Shown here in pieces: positions 1 through 11,444 of a stretch of DNA of 64,000 nucleotides. The notes under the pieces are model-generated. The model saw only the letters and a list, made by a program, of their open reading frames with translations, did not search any database and was not told where the DNA came from. Every line of letters starts with the position of its first letter. The stretch's first letter is position 1. Made by a program: the position numbers and the translations under genes. Source of the stretch: Piezodorus guildinii (lineage: Eukaryota > Arthropoda > Insecta > Hemiptera > Pentatomidae); contig CM041292.1 of assembly GCA_023052935.1 (NCBI GenBank), positions 133,376,951 through 133,440,950 on the forward strand, written 5' to 3'.

Positions 1-700
1 AGTTAGTGGTGGTGGCAATAACGCAAAGGAAGGCACTTCTTGCTTGACCGCAAAAGGGGACTACATCAAAGCTAGCATGTAAATACCTCTGGCCCGGTTG
101 AAGGCAGGTAATTTCCTATGTGCTAATCCACGGTCAAAGCTACCCCCTTCTGCATTAGGGTTTTCCCCTAACGAGATCCTTAAATGGAACTTTTATCGCT
201 TCATTCCATTGTCATTTGCTTGCGGTCAGCGTATAATGTCTAATGGGAAATGTTCTCTTACATAGTTGTTTTCGTTGTTAGTTTATCTTGATATTATAAA
301 ATGGGTTTTTCGACGTAAGTGCAATGTTGACAGTTATTTATTTATTAGTGTACATTGTAGTTATCAGCCAGCTTCTGGAATGTGCGGCCTGAATTTTTGT
401 GGGAGAATAACTCCTCAAATTCTTTTCTTTTCTTTTATTTGTAGAAAACTAATAACGATTCTTATTGTAAGTGTGATACTGCACAGAAGTCAATAGGAAA
501 AGGAATTTAATATTTTCATTTCATTTATTAAGTTATATAAAAAGACCGACTGGACGTTCAATGATGTAACCATAGTTATCAAGGGATCGATTGTTATAAA
601 AAAGGCATTTTACATAAAACTAAAGTAAAGATTTGAACGTTTCTATGAGATTTTTTTTTTATTAAGAAAGCTTACACCTATATTTCTAGTATTTCTTCCG
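1..700. other. Unclassified, no gene recognised
   Basis: The first 260 bases are GC-richer than the surroundings and may be a transposon scrap, but I recognise no motif on either strand. The rest is AT-rich. A 76-codon ORF at 266-496 has no recognisable domain and is probably chance. Confidence 0.4.
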
Positions 701-701
701 G

Positions 702-794
<93 letters not shown>
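701..794. repeat. Poly(A) followed by (TA)n microsatellite
   Basis: An uninterrupted run of about 30 A is followed by about 60 bases of TA repeats. The arrangement resembles the end of a LINE or SINE, but no element body was recognised to its left. Confidence 0.9.
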
Positions 795-800
<6 letters not shown>

Positions 801-1453
801 ATAGTTAGAAAAATATATCTCCTTTACATGATTATTCTTAATAAAAATATTTTATATTTATACTTGTGTATTACTACTATCAACGAAGAATGGTTAGTTT
901 CTTAAAATTTAAGGTACTTATGGCTAATAAATTCTTAGAAATATGCATTTAAAAATTAGGCTTACGAGGTATTAAAACACCAATAATTATAAATTTATAT
1001 AACAAGAATAATCGAAAAACGCTTTGAGACGATTTTTGAAAAACAAAACAAAACAGTCAATAGTTGCTGCAAAATTCCCTGTTTCAGTTGCCATAATTTT
1101 TTTTAACAGATTGAATGTTTTTAGAAACTCTATTTTTTCCTAATTGTTATGGTTTTCTAGCATCTTCATTAAATTTTGTCTGTGTAGAAATAGTTGTCGT
1201 AACAGTCTTCCGGAATGAGGCTGATGGTCAGTTGGTGGTTGCATATCCAGTTGCAAATACCTTCTCGATAAGGTAGTCAACTCCTCTTCTGTTGTCACTG
1301 TTCTCACATTTTAATGTTATTTTATATATATGTAATAAAAAAAACATTTTTTGAATTCACTGGAAAATATAAAGCATTTACAGCTAGTGAAAATGAAAAC
1401 ATGAAAAAAAAAAAAAAAATACGCACTGTTATCTTTACAAGAATTCACTTAAT
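795..1453. other. AT-rich, nothing recognised
   Basis: No coding signal, tRNA-like promoter or repeat shared with other parts of the window was seen here. Confidence 0.4.
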
Positions 1454-1729
1454 AAGATAGGAATCAATTTATTTAACGTCACTTTATGCTACTGTGGCTA
1501 ATCGGACGATGCTACAGTGGGAGTCAAATTTTGCTTAACCTGGTTTCATTAGGAGTACCTGACATCGCACAGGTTCGGGACTACCTTTTAACGACCCCTC
1601 CGAAGGACGGCATAACTATGGATTTTTTACTCCCATTAAAAAATTCCTAGGACCACCTGCCGGTTTGAACCCGTGACCTTTGGAATAGGAGGCTGTTACG
1701 CTAGCTACAAGTGAAAGATAGGAATCAAT
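1454..1729 (-). mobile_element. SINE-1 copy with 15-bp target-site duplication
   Basis: This is a tRNA-derived SINE read on the minus strand. The tRNA-like head lies at the right, with a B-box-like GGTTCAAACCGG at about 1660-1672. A conserved body of about 170 bases follows, and the AT-rich tail (TTATTTAACG as read on plus) is at the left. The direct repeat AAGATAGGAATCAAT at 1454-1468 and 1715-1729 flanks it exactly, which is the target-site duplication of LINE-dependent insertion. The A-box part of the head is shortened compared with the copy at 37731-38013. At least seven other copies occur in the window. Confidence 0.9.
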
Positions 1730-2009
1730 ATTATATTGTATTGTATCTTACTGTGTACTGTGTTACTATTTGTTATTGTATTTTATTGAACTCCTTTCCC
1801 ACACACGGGTTCGCCTTAGTGGGATAGTGACTTCTACTTGCACTGTAAAATGTCTGTATTTTGATTTAAATAAAGAAGTTTACCATAAAAATATAAATAT
1901 ATTTGTTATATATTATTCTGCCCATTTTCTTTTAATTAATTAAAAATAACCAATATAGTGTTGTTACAAATTTTTCTGGTTCTATTATGCTCTTACATCT
2001 TTTACAATC
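1730..2009. other. Possible LINE 3'-end scrap
   Basis: The interval carries an AATAAAG poly(A)-signal-like sequence near 1870 after a short GC-richer segment at 1795-1830. It could be a 3' UTR remnant of a LINE on the plus strand. No coding motif supports this. Confidence 0.2.
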
Positions 2010-2440
2010 ATTACCTTCGCTCACTGCTCTGGAGTCTACTCTGGAAAAAAGCCCAATCACATTTGCCGCAAGGGAGAGTTAACATTGCCCTATTTGGAGA
2101 GGAGAGGTGGTTATTTACCACCTCCCCAGCTCTCCCTTATGGTGTTTGGTGTTCCGATCGAGCCGGACCGCTATATCGACAGGGCACCATTGCCCAACCG
2201 CCGCATCGAAAGGATACCACGTCCAGGATAGTTTTCACAGTGGATGACTAGTTTGCCGACTTCTGTGTCCAATCAAATACGCCGTTGGCTGCTCCACGTG
2301 AAATTGGAATTCCTGATTTGGCTGCAGTTGAGTGAACCCTCAATGCTCTTGGATATCCAGGCCTTTGCCGATCCCTGTTTGAACATTAATGCACCAAATA
2401 GTGCGACCTTTCCTCTCTGAATACCATTGTTCTTCCATAC
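2010..2440. other. GC-richer unclassified segment
   Basis: About 430 bases are close to half G+C within a very AT-rich region. Several frames on both strands stay open for 60-100 codons, including a 97-codon frame at 1958-2251. I see no known protein motif. The contrast in composition suggests an old transposon internal region or a host exon, and the sequence does not decide between them. Confidence 0.3.
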
Positions 2441-3502
2441 TAATCAAATTATTTCCGTGATTGCTTCCGGTAATAATGGCTTTGTGATTCAATCGATATT
2501 TTATTTAGACGTAGATGAATTCTTCAATAAATGAACTATTGATAAGAAGACGATTTGGTTGTTCCTCCAAATAATTAAATATTTTTTATGCATGATATGG
2601 TTATGATGGGTAAGTTGGTTATGCATGGTTTACCAAGAAAACACATAAATAAGACAAACTTATTTTATTTTTTGCCTTTTTTTATTAATGTTTTCTTGGT
2701 GACCGCGCCAACAACCATTTTATCCTTTATATAGTAACAGCGGCCTACAGAAAATTCCATCATAACGATATGTTTAAATTTATTGATTCTTTATCGTTTA
2801 GAGAGAATCATATTTATCATATTTTGTTAAGAAAAGAAAGAAAAACGCTTTATTCGACAACATCATGCTTTCCAAATATATCGATTGCTTTGTTATAAAC
2901 AGCATACATAATCAGTCCATTTTAAATAACAGTTGAAACTTTTTTTTTCTTTATATTTTAATTTTTGAACAATTATTTCAAAGGTTAATCTTACTGATTT
3001 AACTAACGCTTATCCACCCTTATAAGATGTTATTTAATGTTAATCATCCATTTCAAAAAAAAAAAAAAAAAATTGTTGGCCATAATCGCTTAGTGTCCTC
3101 TAGGAAGCTCCTTGTTGGCTTTGGGATCGTTAGATTCCTCCCATGGGGAACTCACTCTCGCCGAAGATCTCGCGGTACTTTTGTTTCAGGAAAGGGGTGC
3201 ATTTTTCATATATTTCTTTTTTTTTTTCTCCTATCCATCCTCTATAATGACCCTTCATAATTAAATACAAATATTTACACGTATAATAAAATAACGTATA
3301 ATAAATCTCGTTTTAGTTCCTAATATCGTTTTCCTATTTATAGCTAGCATTAGTTAATATTTGTTAGATGAACTTTATAAATTAAAATAAAAAAAATAGA
3401 CATGAAGGGGTTCAAAAAATTATGATTTTCAGAATGAAAGTGAGGGAGAAAAAAATAATAGATTCATTGTTATTTTAGTAGAAATTTAATTGTGTTGATA
3501 AC
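2441..3502. other. AT-rich, with an unclassified segment at 3075-3200
   Basis: Mostly AT-rich with no coding signal. An A-run at 3056-3072 borders a GC-richer stretch of about 130 bases (3075-3200) that I could not assign to any element. Confidence 0.35.
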
Positions 3503-4190
3503 TGCTATGTTTTTGACCGGCTTCTTTTCTAAGGCAGCGATAGCTTTAAAAATAGTATTAATTAAGTGAATCCATGTATGTATAGAGTATATTTTCTGGA
3601 ACGATTGGGGTTCTTTACTAAGGGTGTCGTGTTTCACCAATCTCATTAGGTGGCCTGCATGGAGAGATTAAATAACCAACAGGTTTCAATAAATGATATT
3701 ACTATTAAAATCAGCCAATACATATCCATTCTATTTACACAATGTCTTGAACTATGAATGAGAATCCTGAGGAACATATTACTTTTAACTTTGTCAAACA
3801 ATATTACTAAAAGAGGTACCTTAAGACACTTGGTCGGCTGCGCGAAGGTGGAATCTGTCTTTAATTCCCTTCTCGGTTTCGTTCCCCAGAATCTGGGTCG
3901 ATTCCTCTCTGGTTGCTCTCCGACCCCGGCGGACTTCTATGCGATCTCTGACTGCATCCGTGGATGGAATTTTCTTTCTCTTCGTGGTTGGCCTCTCCTT
4001 CACTTTCTCTGGCAAAAGACCCTTTATTTGATTCTCATTTCTCATCCTCATACTTCTATCTCCTCTTATTTTTAAAAATTGAAATTTTTGGAAACACCAA
4101 TCTGCTATTTGTGGCTATGACAAAAGGGGGGCGAGATCATATGGGAAGTGCCCGGGATCGGTGGTCCAGCGTTTGTGGATACAAATTCAA
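3503..4190 (+). repeat. LTR-like left block
   Basis: The block aligns by eye with 10679-11205. Shared landmarks include TTTTTGACCG, CTTTTCTAAGGCAGCG, a TAGGTGGC box, CGAAGGTGGA and GGGAAGTGCCC. It is CT-rich in its second half. Short frames inside it on both strands (for example 3758-4075) have no recognisable product. Confidence 0.55.
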
Positions 4191-4995
4191 TACCAAGATA
4201 CCTCTTGCCCAATCTGTAGAAGGAAAGCACTGGCTATTGGGAACAGACGGATTCACCAAGTGGGCTGAGGTTGAATCAATGGATAGAACGTCATTATTAG
4301 CCATGATAAATCGGCTTAGATGATGGTTGACTCGATATGGGTACCTAAATAGATACTATCTGACAATGGTCCTGAGTTTCAATCAAAGGAGTTCATTGAT
4401 TTCTGTAAAGAAGTAAGAAAGTAAACAACATCCGACATGTAAGTGGCGCTCCTTAGCACCCCAAAACAAACAGATTAGTGGAGAGACTAGTGAAGACATT
4501 CAATATAAGATACGATTCGTGCAAAAAAGAGGGTCTAAACACAACATTAGCTCTCCAAAACTTATAGAAACACGCCTCAGAAAACTACTGGTTCCTTCCC
4601 TTTATGGAGAAAAGCCTGCCGACAGCGATATATAGATTGAGGCTAGATAGACGCCCTTCTTTCTCTGGACGAGGTCAAAACGTCGCTATCCGACAAGTTG
4701 GAGCACCGATCATCCTTCAAGCAGCTACAAACAAAGCAGAAAGGAGCATGTCGTGATTTTTAGACTCAAGTGCAACCATAACAGACTGAATGCTCACTTT
4801 TATGGGATGTTTAAAATAGGTAACCGTCCTATGTGTGTTTGTGTTGGAGAGAAAATTGCAGAGCAAGTTCTTCAAAGCTGTGCCTTTTTCGATGAAGCTA
4901 GGGGGAGAATTTGGCCTAAGCCGGAATCATTGGAAGTAAACTGTGACCATCTAATAGGAAGAACGAGGAAGAAGCAAATGAACACCAGAATTTCG
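4095..4995 (+). pseudogene. Retrotransposon integrase remnant (gypsy type)
   Basis: Conceptual translation across several stops and frameshifts gives an rve-type integrase core: GTDGFTKWAEVESMDR at about 4240-4290, a region matching the LSDNGPEFQSKEF active-site signature at about 4355-4395 in another frame, and a KQHPTCKWR-like stretch near 4420. A C-terminal part follows with YGEKPA near 4605 and a basic tail ending near 4990. In intact elements this enzyme inserts the cDNA into the host chromosome. Here the frame is broken at least four times and no complete catalytic triad is open, so it is dead. Confidence 0.75.
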
Positions 4996-5405
4996 AGATA
5001 GTGCTTTAAGCCTATTAAAATATTGAATATATGGCTCACCTAGCTTCCGCTGGGCTCTTTCGAACGAGCCACGAGTCCCCCGCAAGGTCTCCATCTGCTT
5101 CAACAGAAGATGCGCCACTGTCTTAACCTCATCAAAGACACAGACTTCCCATCTTTTAGGATAGAGGTGGTCGCGAGATTCCTCAACTGCTCCGCCCCAA
5201 TGATAGCTAAGTGTAGATCCCTCTGCGCCGCATCCTCTAAGCTGCCAGCTCCTCCGAGGCCTTTCACACGACAATCTAGCTCACACTGTGCCAAGTAATC
5301 TTCCAACAGTGAATCTATGAAATACTTTTTGAAGGAAAGCTTGGCCATTCGGTTAGCAACTATGTCTTGTTCATTTACGCACACCATTTCCTGTGATTTC
5401 GTCAT
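4960..5405 (-). pseudogene. Retrotransposon gag remnant
   Basis: Two overlapping minus-strand frames (5405-5100 and 5274-4951) join through a frameshift near 5110-5150. Together they give a gag-like capsid segment with the typical ERAQRKLGEPYIQYFNRL helix, preceded by DEVKTVAHLLLKQ. Capsid proteins of gypsy-like elements carry this 'Q..GE....Y..RL..L' pattern. The gag opposes the integrase, which is not possible in an intact element. Confidence 0.5.
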
Positions 5406-5544
5406 GTTAAATTTATCTCGTCGCCAATGTAAGTTCTAAGATATAGTAATCCGTTAGATTATTTTTTAGCATAGCGCAACATAACATAAACCTTTTTTAT
5501 TGTGTTCAGAAAAACAGGTATTACATTATAATGACAGCAAAGTG

Positions 5545-5683
5545 TTCTTTCATAAATTTAATTCCTACATTAGGCAAACGGGATTTTAACTTTTGCCAAC
5601 AAAGACTTATTAATATTTATTTGATTAATATAATAATTGTTTAATAATGCATTTACACTCCTCAGCAGTCTCAAAACATAACA
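5545..5683 (+). repeat. LTR-like right block
   Basis: It matches 11310-11421 at the shared string TATTAATRTTTATTT, a CCTCAG box and the terminal CATAACA. It is the right edge of the degraded LTR element. Confidence 0.5.
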
Positions 5684-8185
5684 AAACAATTTAAAATACG
5701 GGCTTATTATCTTTGTTATTGCATTTAATTATGTTTGGGAAGATACTGTTTCTATACTATAACGAAAAGGAATAAAATGAGAGATGTTAAATTATTTATT
5801 AATAAAAATAAAAAATAATAGAATTTGCCTGAGCTACCACCGATATTTTAGACTTAAAACAATATATCTGTATTAGTATATCCAACAAAAAAGTAAAAAT
5901 TCGTGTAAAAGGGAAACACGATTTGTATGTTGGTGTGATTCAGCAGGTATAATTTCGGGACAGTGATATTAATAGTCATGCTGCTCAACACATCATTCTC
6001 TATATCCGACTCTAACAGACAAAAAAAAAAAAGAAAATAAAAACGAATGAAAACTAATAAATGCCCTGAAAACATGGTGTGACTGGAACAGCCGGTAAAT
6101 ATTTATGACCGGACGAGATCAGGATATTTATCGTGTTTTTCATCAGATAGGATTTTTTTCCTTTCTTTAGTTCGATTCACGATTAAGCTGGATGATTGTT
6201 TGGATTTTTTAGGAGTAAGAGTTTATCCTCATCTTGAATGCTTTTGATGATGTAAATTGAAGGAGCCTCTAAGATTTTAGCCCTCCCCCCTCCTTCAATC
6301 AGAGTGCACTTAACATCAAAGATAGCTCCCTCTATGATCATGACTAAGTCGGAACCGTTCTCCTTTAGTGGTCAAACTGTCAATATCGATATTATCACAC
6401 AGACCTTTAATCTACCTTCTAAATTGTTCTTAATTGTTACCTATTACTACCTTCTTAATTGTCATCAATTAAGACCTACCTTCTTAATTGTTATCAATTA
6501 ATATTGAAGTTAAATATTGTGAGTAGTGAAATTTGACCATGCTGTCTAAAGTTTTTAATACACAACTCAATCTCCCAATTGGACGGAGCACCAAAAAAAG
6601 CTGAAAATAATTACTCTAATGATTAATGATTTAAATAGTTATACGTAAATATTTTTGGGTGTTCCTGTTATAGTTGTTAAACGAGGATCAGATTTGTTCA
6701 GCGGTATGTATAATTTTTAGAATTATCAAAGAGCTAAATAAATTCAAATCACTTACAATGCATGTTTATGACTCTTGACTAATCACTTAAAACGCAATAT
6801 CCTTTTAAATACTTTTCCGATAGCATGGTTGTTTTTTGTTATGTAGAAAATTTAATTACTTATCGAATAGCGCTAATTGAAAAAAAAAAAAATCGTGTTT
6901 CTTTTATAAAGTATCTGCTTACTCATTCATACGAGCTTATTCCAAATAAATTTTTATTTCATTTAAATAACAGTATAATAGAAGTGAAATATCTCTCATT
7001 TATTGCCATATTGATTTAATTATTTTTTATCGGTGTAATGATTCCAAAACAATTAACACTTATTCTCCATCATTTCAAATAACGGTGAAATGGACGTTAA
7101 ACATTTTTCATTGACTGATGTTTACTTCTAGATCCAAGGATCATTTTGGGGCGACCTGTAAATGTTAGCACCAAATCCTGCAAAAAAAAAAAAGAAAAAA
7201 TAATGATTAAAAAAAAAAAAAATTTTTAGGTCCATCATATAAATATTATATCAAGAAGGTGTCTAAAATGAAATCGATGTCGATAATAAAACTAATTTTG
7301 ACCCACTTTTTTCTCTTCTGAAGAAAAATTAGTCCAAGTTTATCCCCTTAACACATGAGCTTATTATTAACTTTATTGTGTTTACTTATTTATCCGTCCA
7401 TTATAATCGCCATGTTTCTATTACTTACATCATATACCGGATTGAATACTTTCACGGTCTAGATTAGACACAGTTGACCTGGTAAAAAGTTGTTAACGAT
7501 GAAAATGACTTATCTAATATTTATATCTATAAATAAATAAAATAAATATCTAGTCAATGATTATAGGAATTTACCAATATAAATATAAGAGGTAAATGAA
7601 TTTGCTTTTTTTTTTTTATGAAATTCAATTTATTATAGAGGAATTTTCAACATCTATGGCAAAAGCTCAACAGTTCCATTTTAATCAAAAAAATAAATAA
7701 ATAAACTAAGTTTAGTAGAAATTTTAAAGTAATAGACTACTCTAATAATTAGCCATTGAAACTTTTGAAATATTCATTAGTATAGATCTCAACAGAATTT
7801 AAAAATGTTAAAGCAGTGTCATTTTAATAAGAATTTCGTGGGATTTAATTTAGTATGTTACATGATTTTACCAAACTAATATGATCTTTAAAAATTATTA
7901 GCTTTACAATATTATTAAATTTCTTGAGAAAAGTTTGTATATATTGACTTAAAACTCTAGTATAAAAGTTTTGAATTTTATTGGACCTGATGGTGAAAGT
8001 TAAATTTGTCTACTTGCTAAAATCAGAGTCCCAGCGCTTCCGGTCGATTTAAGGTTAATTTTTAATTTAATTATTTTTAAATATATATTAAAGAAAATTA
8101 TATGAGTTTAGGCTACAAAGAAACCTATTTTTTATCAGGTTATATGTTATTTAACTCCTAGAAGTACCCGTCAATTCTTGTTTTG
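5684..8185. other. AT-rich, no gene recognised
   Basis: About 2.5 kb of AT-rich sequence with homopolymer runs. ORFs of 64-73 codons (5854-6075, 6304-6501, 6825-7019) are AT-biased with no domain. A short imperfect tandem repeat with core CTTCTTAATTGT lies at about 6415-6505. Confidence 0.45.
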
Positions 8186-8187
8186 TT

Positions 8188-8225
8188 TTGTTTCGGCCCA
8201 CATTGTTGGGCCTTTATCAGTGAGA
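8188..8225 (-). ncRNA. Degenerate hammerhead-like motif
   Basis: On minus the order is CTGATAA, GGCCC, a short loop, GGGCC, then GAAAC. This follows the hammerhead core CUGANGA - stem II - GAAA, with G8 changed to A. An overlapping inverted repeat, GGCCTTTATC/GATAAAGGCC, lies at 8209-8233. It is probably a decayed relative of the motifs at 9852 and 11445. Confidence 0.35.
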
Positions 8226-8885
8226 TAAAGGCCTTAAATCAGTCAGATAATCTCAAAAATGAAATCATCTTACTTTTTTCGTGATATTTACTCTCAACCG
8301 TCTTCTTCATCATTTATTCTTACCGATCAAGAATAACTCTATATGTACTTTTATTTAACATATAATATTTAGCATTAAATATAATTTTTTTTGTTATTTC
8401 CGAAAATTGGTTTCTAATTCCTTTTTGAAAACTCATTTCTGATTTAAGCGGCATTGTAACATATTTCATATGTAATTTAATGCATTACATTAAATTAAGA
8501 AAAAAAAATCGGTAAAAAGATGATACTAAAAAATACACAACATAGTATTTATTTACAATTCTATCTAGTTTTAATACAAAAACAATGCCTGCAGTAATGT
8601 AATAAATATAATAATAATGAAGATGAAATGTCATGTTGAATGTTTTCTACCCACTTAAATAACTTATATAATAATAATGAAGTTATGAACTTTTATCCCC
8701 ACTCTTTAATAAAACACATGAGAAATAAGTAGTAAGAAAAAAAAGTCCTTAAGCTTCTTCATCTCTTCTTTTGTTATGCTAATTTATAAAGCTCATTTAA
8801 TAAACATTAACCTAATAAATTGTATGTTCTGAAATTGCTTCCTTGGAATAGAAAACGGTAATAGGTAGTTACCTTATACACACCA
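8226..8885. other. AT-rich, nothing recognised
   Basis: No motif or shared repeat was identified. Confidence 0.4.
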
Positions 8886-8890
8886 AGTTT

Positions 8891-8939
<49 letters not shown>
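8891..8939. repeat. (TA)n microsatellite
   Basis: About 48 bases of perfect TA repeats followed by a short TTTA repeat. Confidence 0.95.
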
Positions 8940-8942
<3 letters not shown>

Positions 8943-9357
8943 TATTTATTTATTTTGTACGTCCATCTAATTTCTGGGCACATTAATAAAACTGTTTTCC
9001 ATTCTTTATTTTTTCAGCTGTAGCCTATTTATAATTACCTTGCCATAGATAAAACAAGATCAATAGGCATTCTGATTTAATTTTAACGTACTGTTTAAGT
9101 AATATAATATTATTCGTAACGCGGTAGTTTGTAATTATCACATCGATGGTGAAAATTACTAAAGGTTAGACCATATATTATGTTCACTTTTAATAAAAAA
9201 ATAAACAAGCGGAGAGGTGCAAACTGTAACTTTTATGACGAATGCCTCATGAATGAGTCAATTTTTTACACCATATTACTTTCCTCGAAGGTCTACACCA
9301 AAGGTCTTAGGCTGCTAAAAAATTTAAAACAAAAACAAAATTGATTGATCCGATAGA

Positions 9358-9421
9358 TGATGGAGCGGTTGTCGTTTTGATGCGAGGCTCAAGTTTCAAT
9401 AGAAATATCGCCGCTCCATCA
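9358..9421. other. Inverted repeat, 11-bp arms
   Basis: TGATGGAGCGG at 9358-9368 is exactly complementary to CCGCTCCATCA at 9411-9421, leaving a 42-base loop. It sits at the start of a GC-richer patch (9350-9505). It may be a short foldback remnant or chance. Confidence 0.4.
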
Positions 9422-9507
9422 GTCATACTTCGCTAGGCCCATCTCTCATTTTAATTTCCGACCATTCCTGACATCCGATCTCTCTTCGAATCTGCTTCTC
9501 GAGTCAT

Positions 9508-9602
9508 TTTTTTTTTTTTTTTTTTTTTTTTAGCTGAATAGAACAATCGTAAAGTTCAAATTGTTTTCTTGAAATTTGTTTTTCATTAGACAGTAAGTTT
9601 TA

Positions 9603-9657
<55 letters not shown>

Positions 9658-9704
9658 ATATTATATATATATATAATTTTTTTTTTTTTTTTTTTTTTTT
9701 TTTA
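9508..9704. repeat. Poly(T) and (AT)n low-complexity cluster
   Basis: A run of about 22 T at 9509-9530, (AT)n at 9607-9675 and a run of about 26 T at 9678-9703. Confidence 0.9.
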
Positions 9705-9851
9705 TTAACCTCAAATATTTTATGTCTAAATCGTTTACAAACTATAGTTTAGTTGTATATAAAAAAAAAAATTGACTGTGTGTATATATGGGAGAAGTTG
9801 ATTCAGGGTGCAGTCAATAGAACACAAAATTAGGTACAAACTTAATTTGCT

Positions 9852-9897
9852 GGTGCCGACGTTTCGGCCTAAATTATATGCCTTCTTCAGGGAGATT
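9852..9897 (-). ncRNA. Hammerhead-ribozyme-like motif (candidate)
   Basis: On minus the sequence reads CTGAAGA (9890-9884), a stem II of GGC/GCC around an AT loop, then GAAACGTC (9865-9858). This matches the hammerhead core CUGANGA...GAAA with a GUC cleavage triplet. Stem III would be the self-complementary ACGU with no loop, so it could form only between two copies; such tiny stems are known from hammerheads of Penelope-like retroelements. Stem II needs one bulged A next to the core, and stem I is weak, so activity is uncertain. No Penelope reverse transcriptase was seen nearby. Confidence 0.45.
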
Positions 9898-10678
9898 GAG
9901 TGAGCTATATCTATATCTAATCAAAATTATTTTTGATTAGATACAGATTATTTTATTTACATTCTTTGTGATATATTAATTTTTTAACTATAATAATTTT
10001 TTTAGTAATACTTAGTAAATAAAAATATGGTTACAATGGTTAATGTAAATATTAACCGCCCTGCCGATTGGGCGGAACAGAGAAGCCTTTGACCTCCGTA
10101 ACAGTTGCTGACTTTTCCAATAGAGAAGTTTCCCTTGATTCCGATGATTGCATTGACCAGTTCTGATTCACTTACTTGACGAGTAGTATTCGCTTGTCTG
10201 GACTTCTCTTGCCCTTGATAGTATCCAATGTTACACACAGCTGCATCGATTCCAAGCAACTACAATGGCCAGTTATAACTACTATTACAATAATTAACTA
10301 GAATCCTGAATAGCGTTGCATTCCTATCATAACCACTATAACTACGGATGTTCATTACATAACTTTCTAACGCTCTGTTTTCTGTTTTTTCTTTAATAAT
10401 TACATATATTAACACACTTTTTTTTTTTTTTTAATTTATTTCAAAGCCCCTTTGAAAGAAATTAAAAACAAAATTCTTTAATGCATAATATATTTTAAGT
10501 ATTCACTAATTGTTATTCAAATCCATCGGTCCTATTTTCTAGGTTTGTTAATATTAGTCGCATTTGGACTGTTGAATATCCTGTTATAACATATTATTAT
10601 AATGTATTAATAATAATTAATATAACGATCATATTTCTCGATTTTTTCTCTATAACCCGTACTTATAGCAATTTTTAC
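9898..10678. other. AT-rich, no gene recognised
   Basis: A GC-richer segment at 10050-10260 carries an 85-codon minus-strand frame without a known domain. A 19-bp palindrome, TTTCAAAGCCCCTTTGAAA, lies near 10440-10460. Confidence 0.4.
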
Positions 10679-11421
10679 TGCTAGGTTTTTGACCGACTGC
10701 TTTTCTAAGGCAGCGGTACCTTCAAAAACTTGCTTACTTGATATATATGTAACGTATTTATTTACGATACGTTTTAGAACAATTGGAATTCTTTTCCAAA
10801 GGTATCGTGTTTACTGATCCCAGTAGGTGGCATGCAGGGGAATATTAAATTAAACCAATTTCATATACGATATTGTTATTTCAAATCAACTTACATATAT
10901 ACAATCATATTTAAACCTATGTCTGAAAATACAAGGATATTAAAGTTAACCTTGCGTACAATATTACAACTAAGAAATACCTTTAAACACATAGTCGACT
11001 GGCGAAGGTGGATTCTAGGCTTCATCCTCCAGCTGACCCCCGACGGACCTCTCCTCTTCTTGTAGATGGAACTCGACTACCCTCTTTCTGGACTTCAACT
11101 CCCGTGGCTGGAATCAGATTGATCTTCGAATCTTCTCTCTCACCCTTTTCACCTCTGGTGGGGTTGATATGGGAAGTGCCCCGGTTGGTGGTAGAGCCTT
11201 TGTGTTCGTATTTTTATCTTTTGACCACCCTTAATATTCTTGTCGGCTGCCGCTGGGGAAAACTACAAAACTACCAGGGGTCTCTGGTATCCCAGACCGA
11301 TGGAGAAACTGAGGGGTAAACACCTTTTGAACTTTCGCCGACAAGGGCCTATTAATGTTTATTTAATATTATAATTATCCAATGATGAATCTACATCCCT
11401 CAGTACCCTCAATACATAACA
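10679..11421 (+). mobile_element. Solo-LTR-like sequence
   Basis: This 743-bp sequence begins TGCTAGGTTTTTGACC and ends CATAACA, the TG...CA termini expected of an LTR. It aligns by eye with both outer blocks of the degraded gypsy-like element at 3503-5683, without the integrase and gag segments. The most likely origin is LTR-LTR recombination. Possible 5-bp flanks (TTTAC/TTTCT) are imperfect. Short frames within it (10832-11319) have no recognisable product. Confidence 0.5.
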
Positions 11422-11444
11422 TTTCTTCTCTTCCGACCATGTGA

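Larger units (their letters stand above)
3503..5683. mobile_element. Degraded, rearranged gypsy-like LTR element
   Basis: Both ends match the solo-LTR-like sequence at 10679-11421: bases 3503-4190 match its first two thirds and 5545-5683 its last part, starting TGCTATG and ending CATAACA. Between them lie an integrase remnant on plus and a gag remnant on minus, so the internal region has been inverted or assembled from two elements. No reverse transcriptase, RNase H or protease segment was found, and every frame is broken. The LTR-retrotransposon call is firm from the integrase. The internal arrangement is what I see, not what the family normally shows. Confidence 0.65.
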
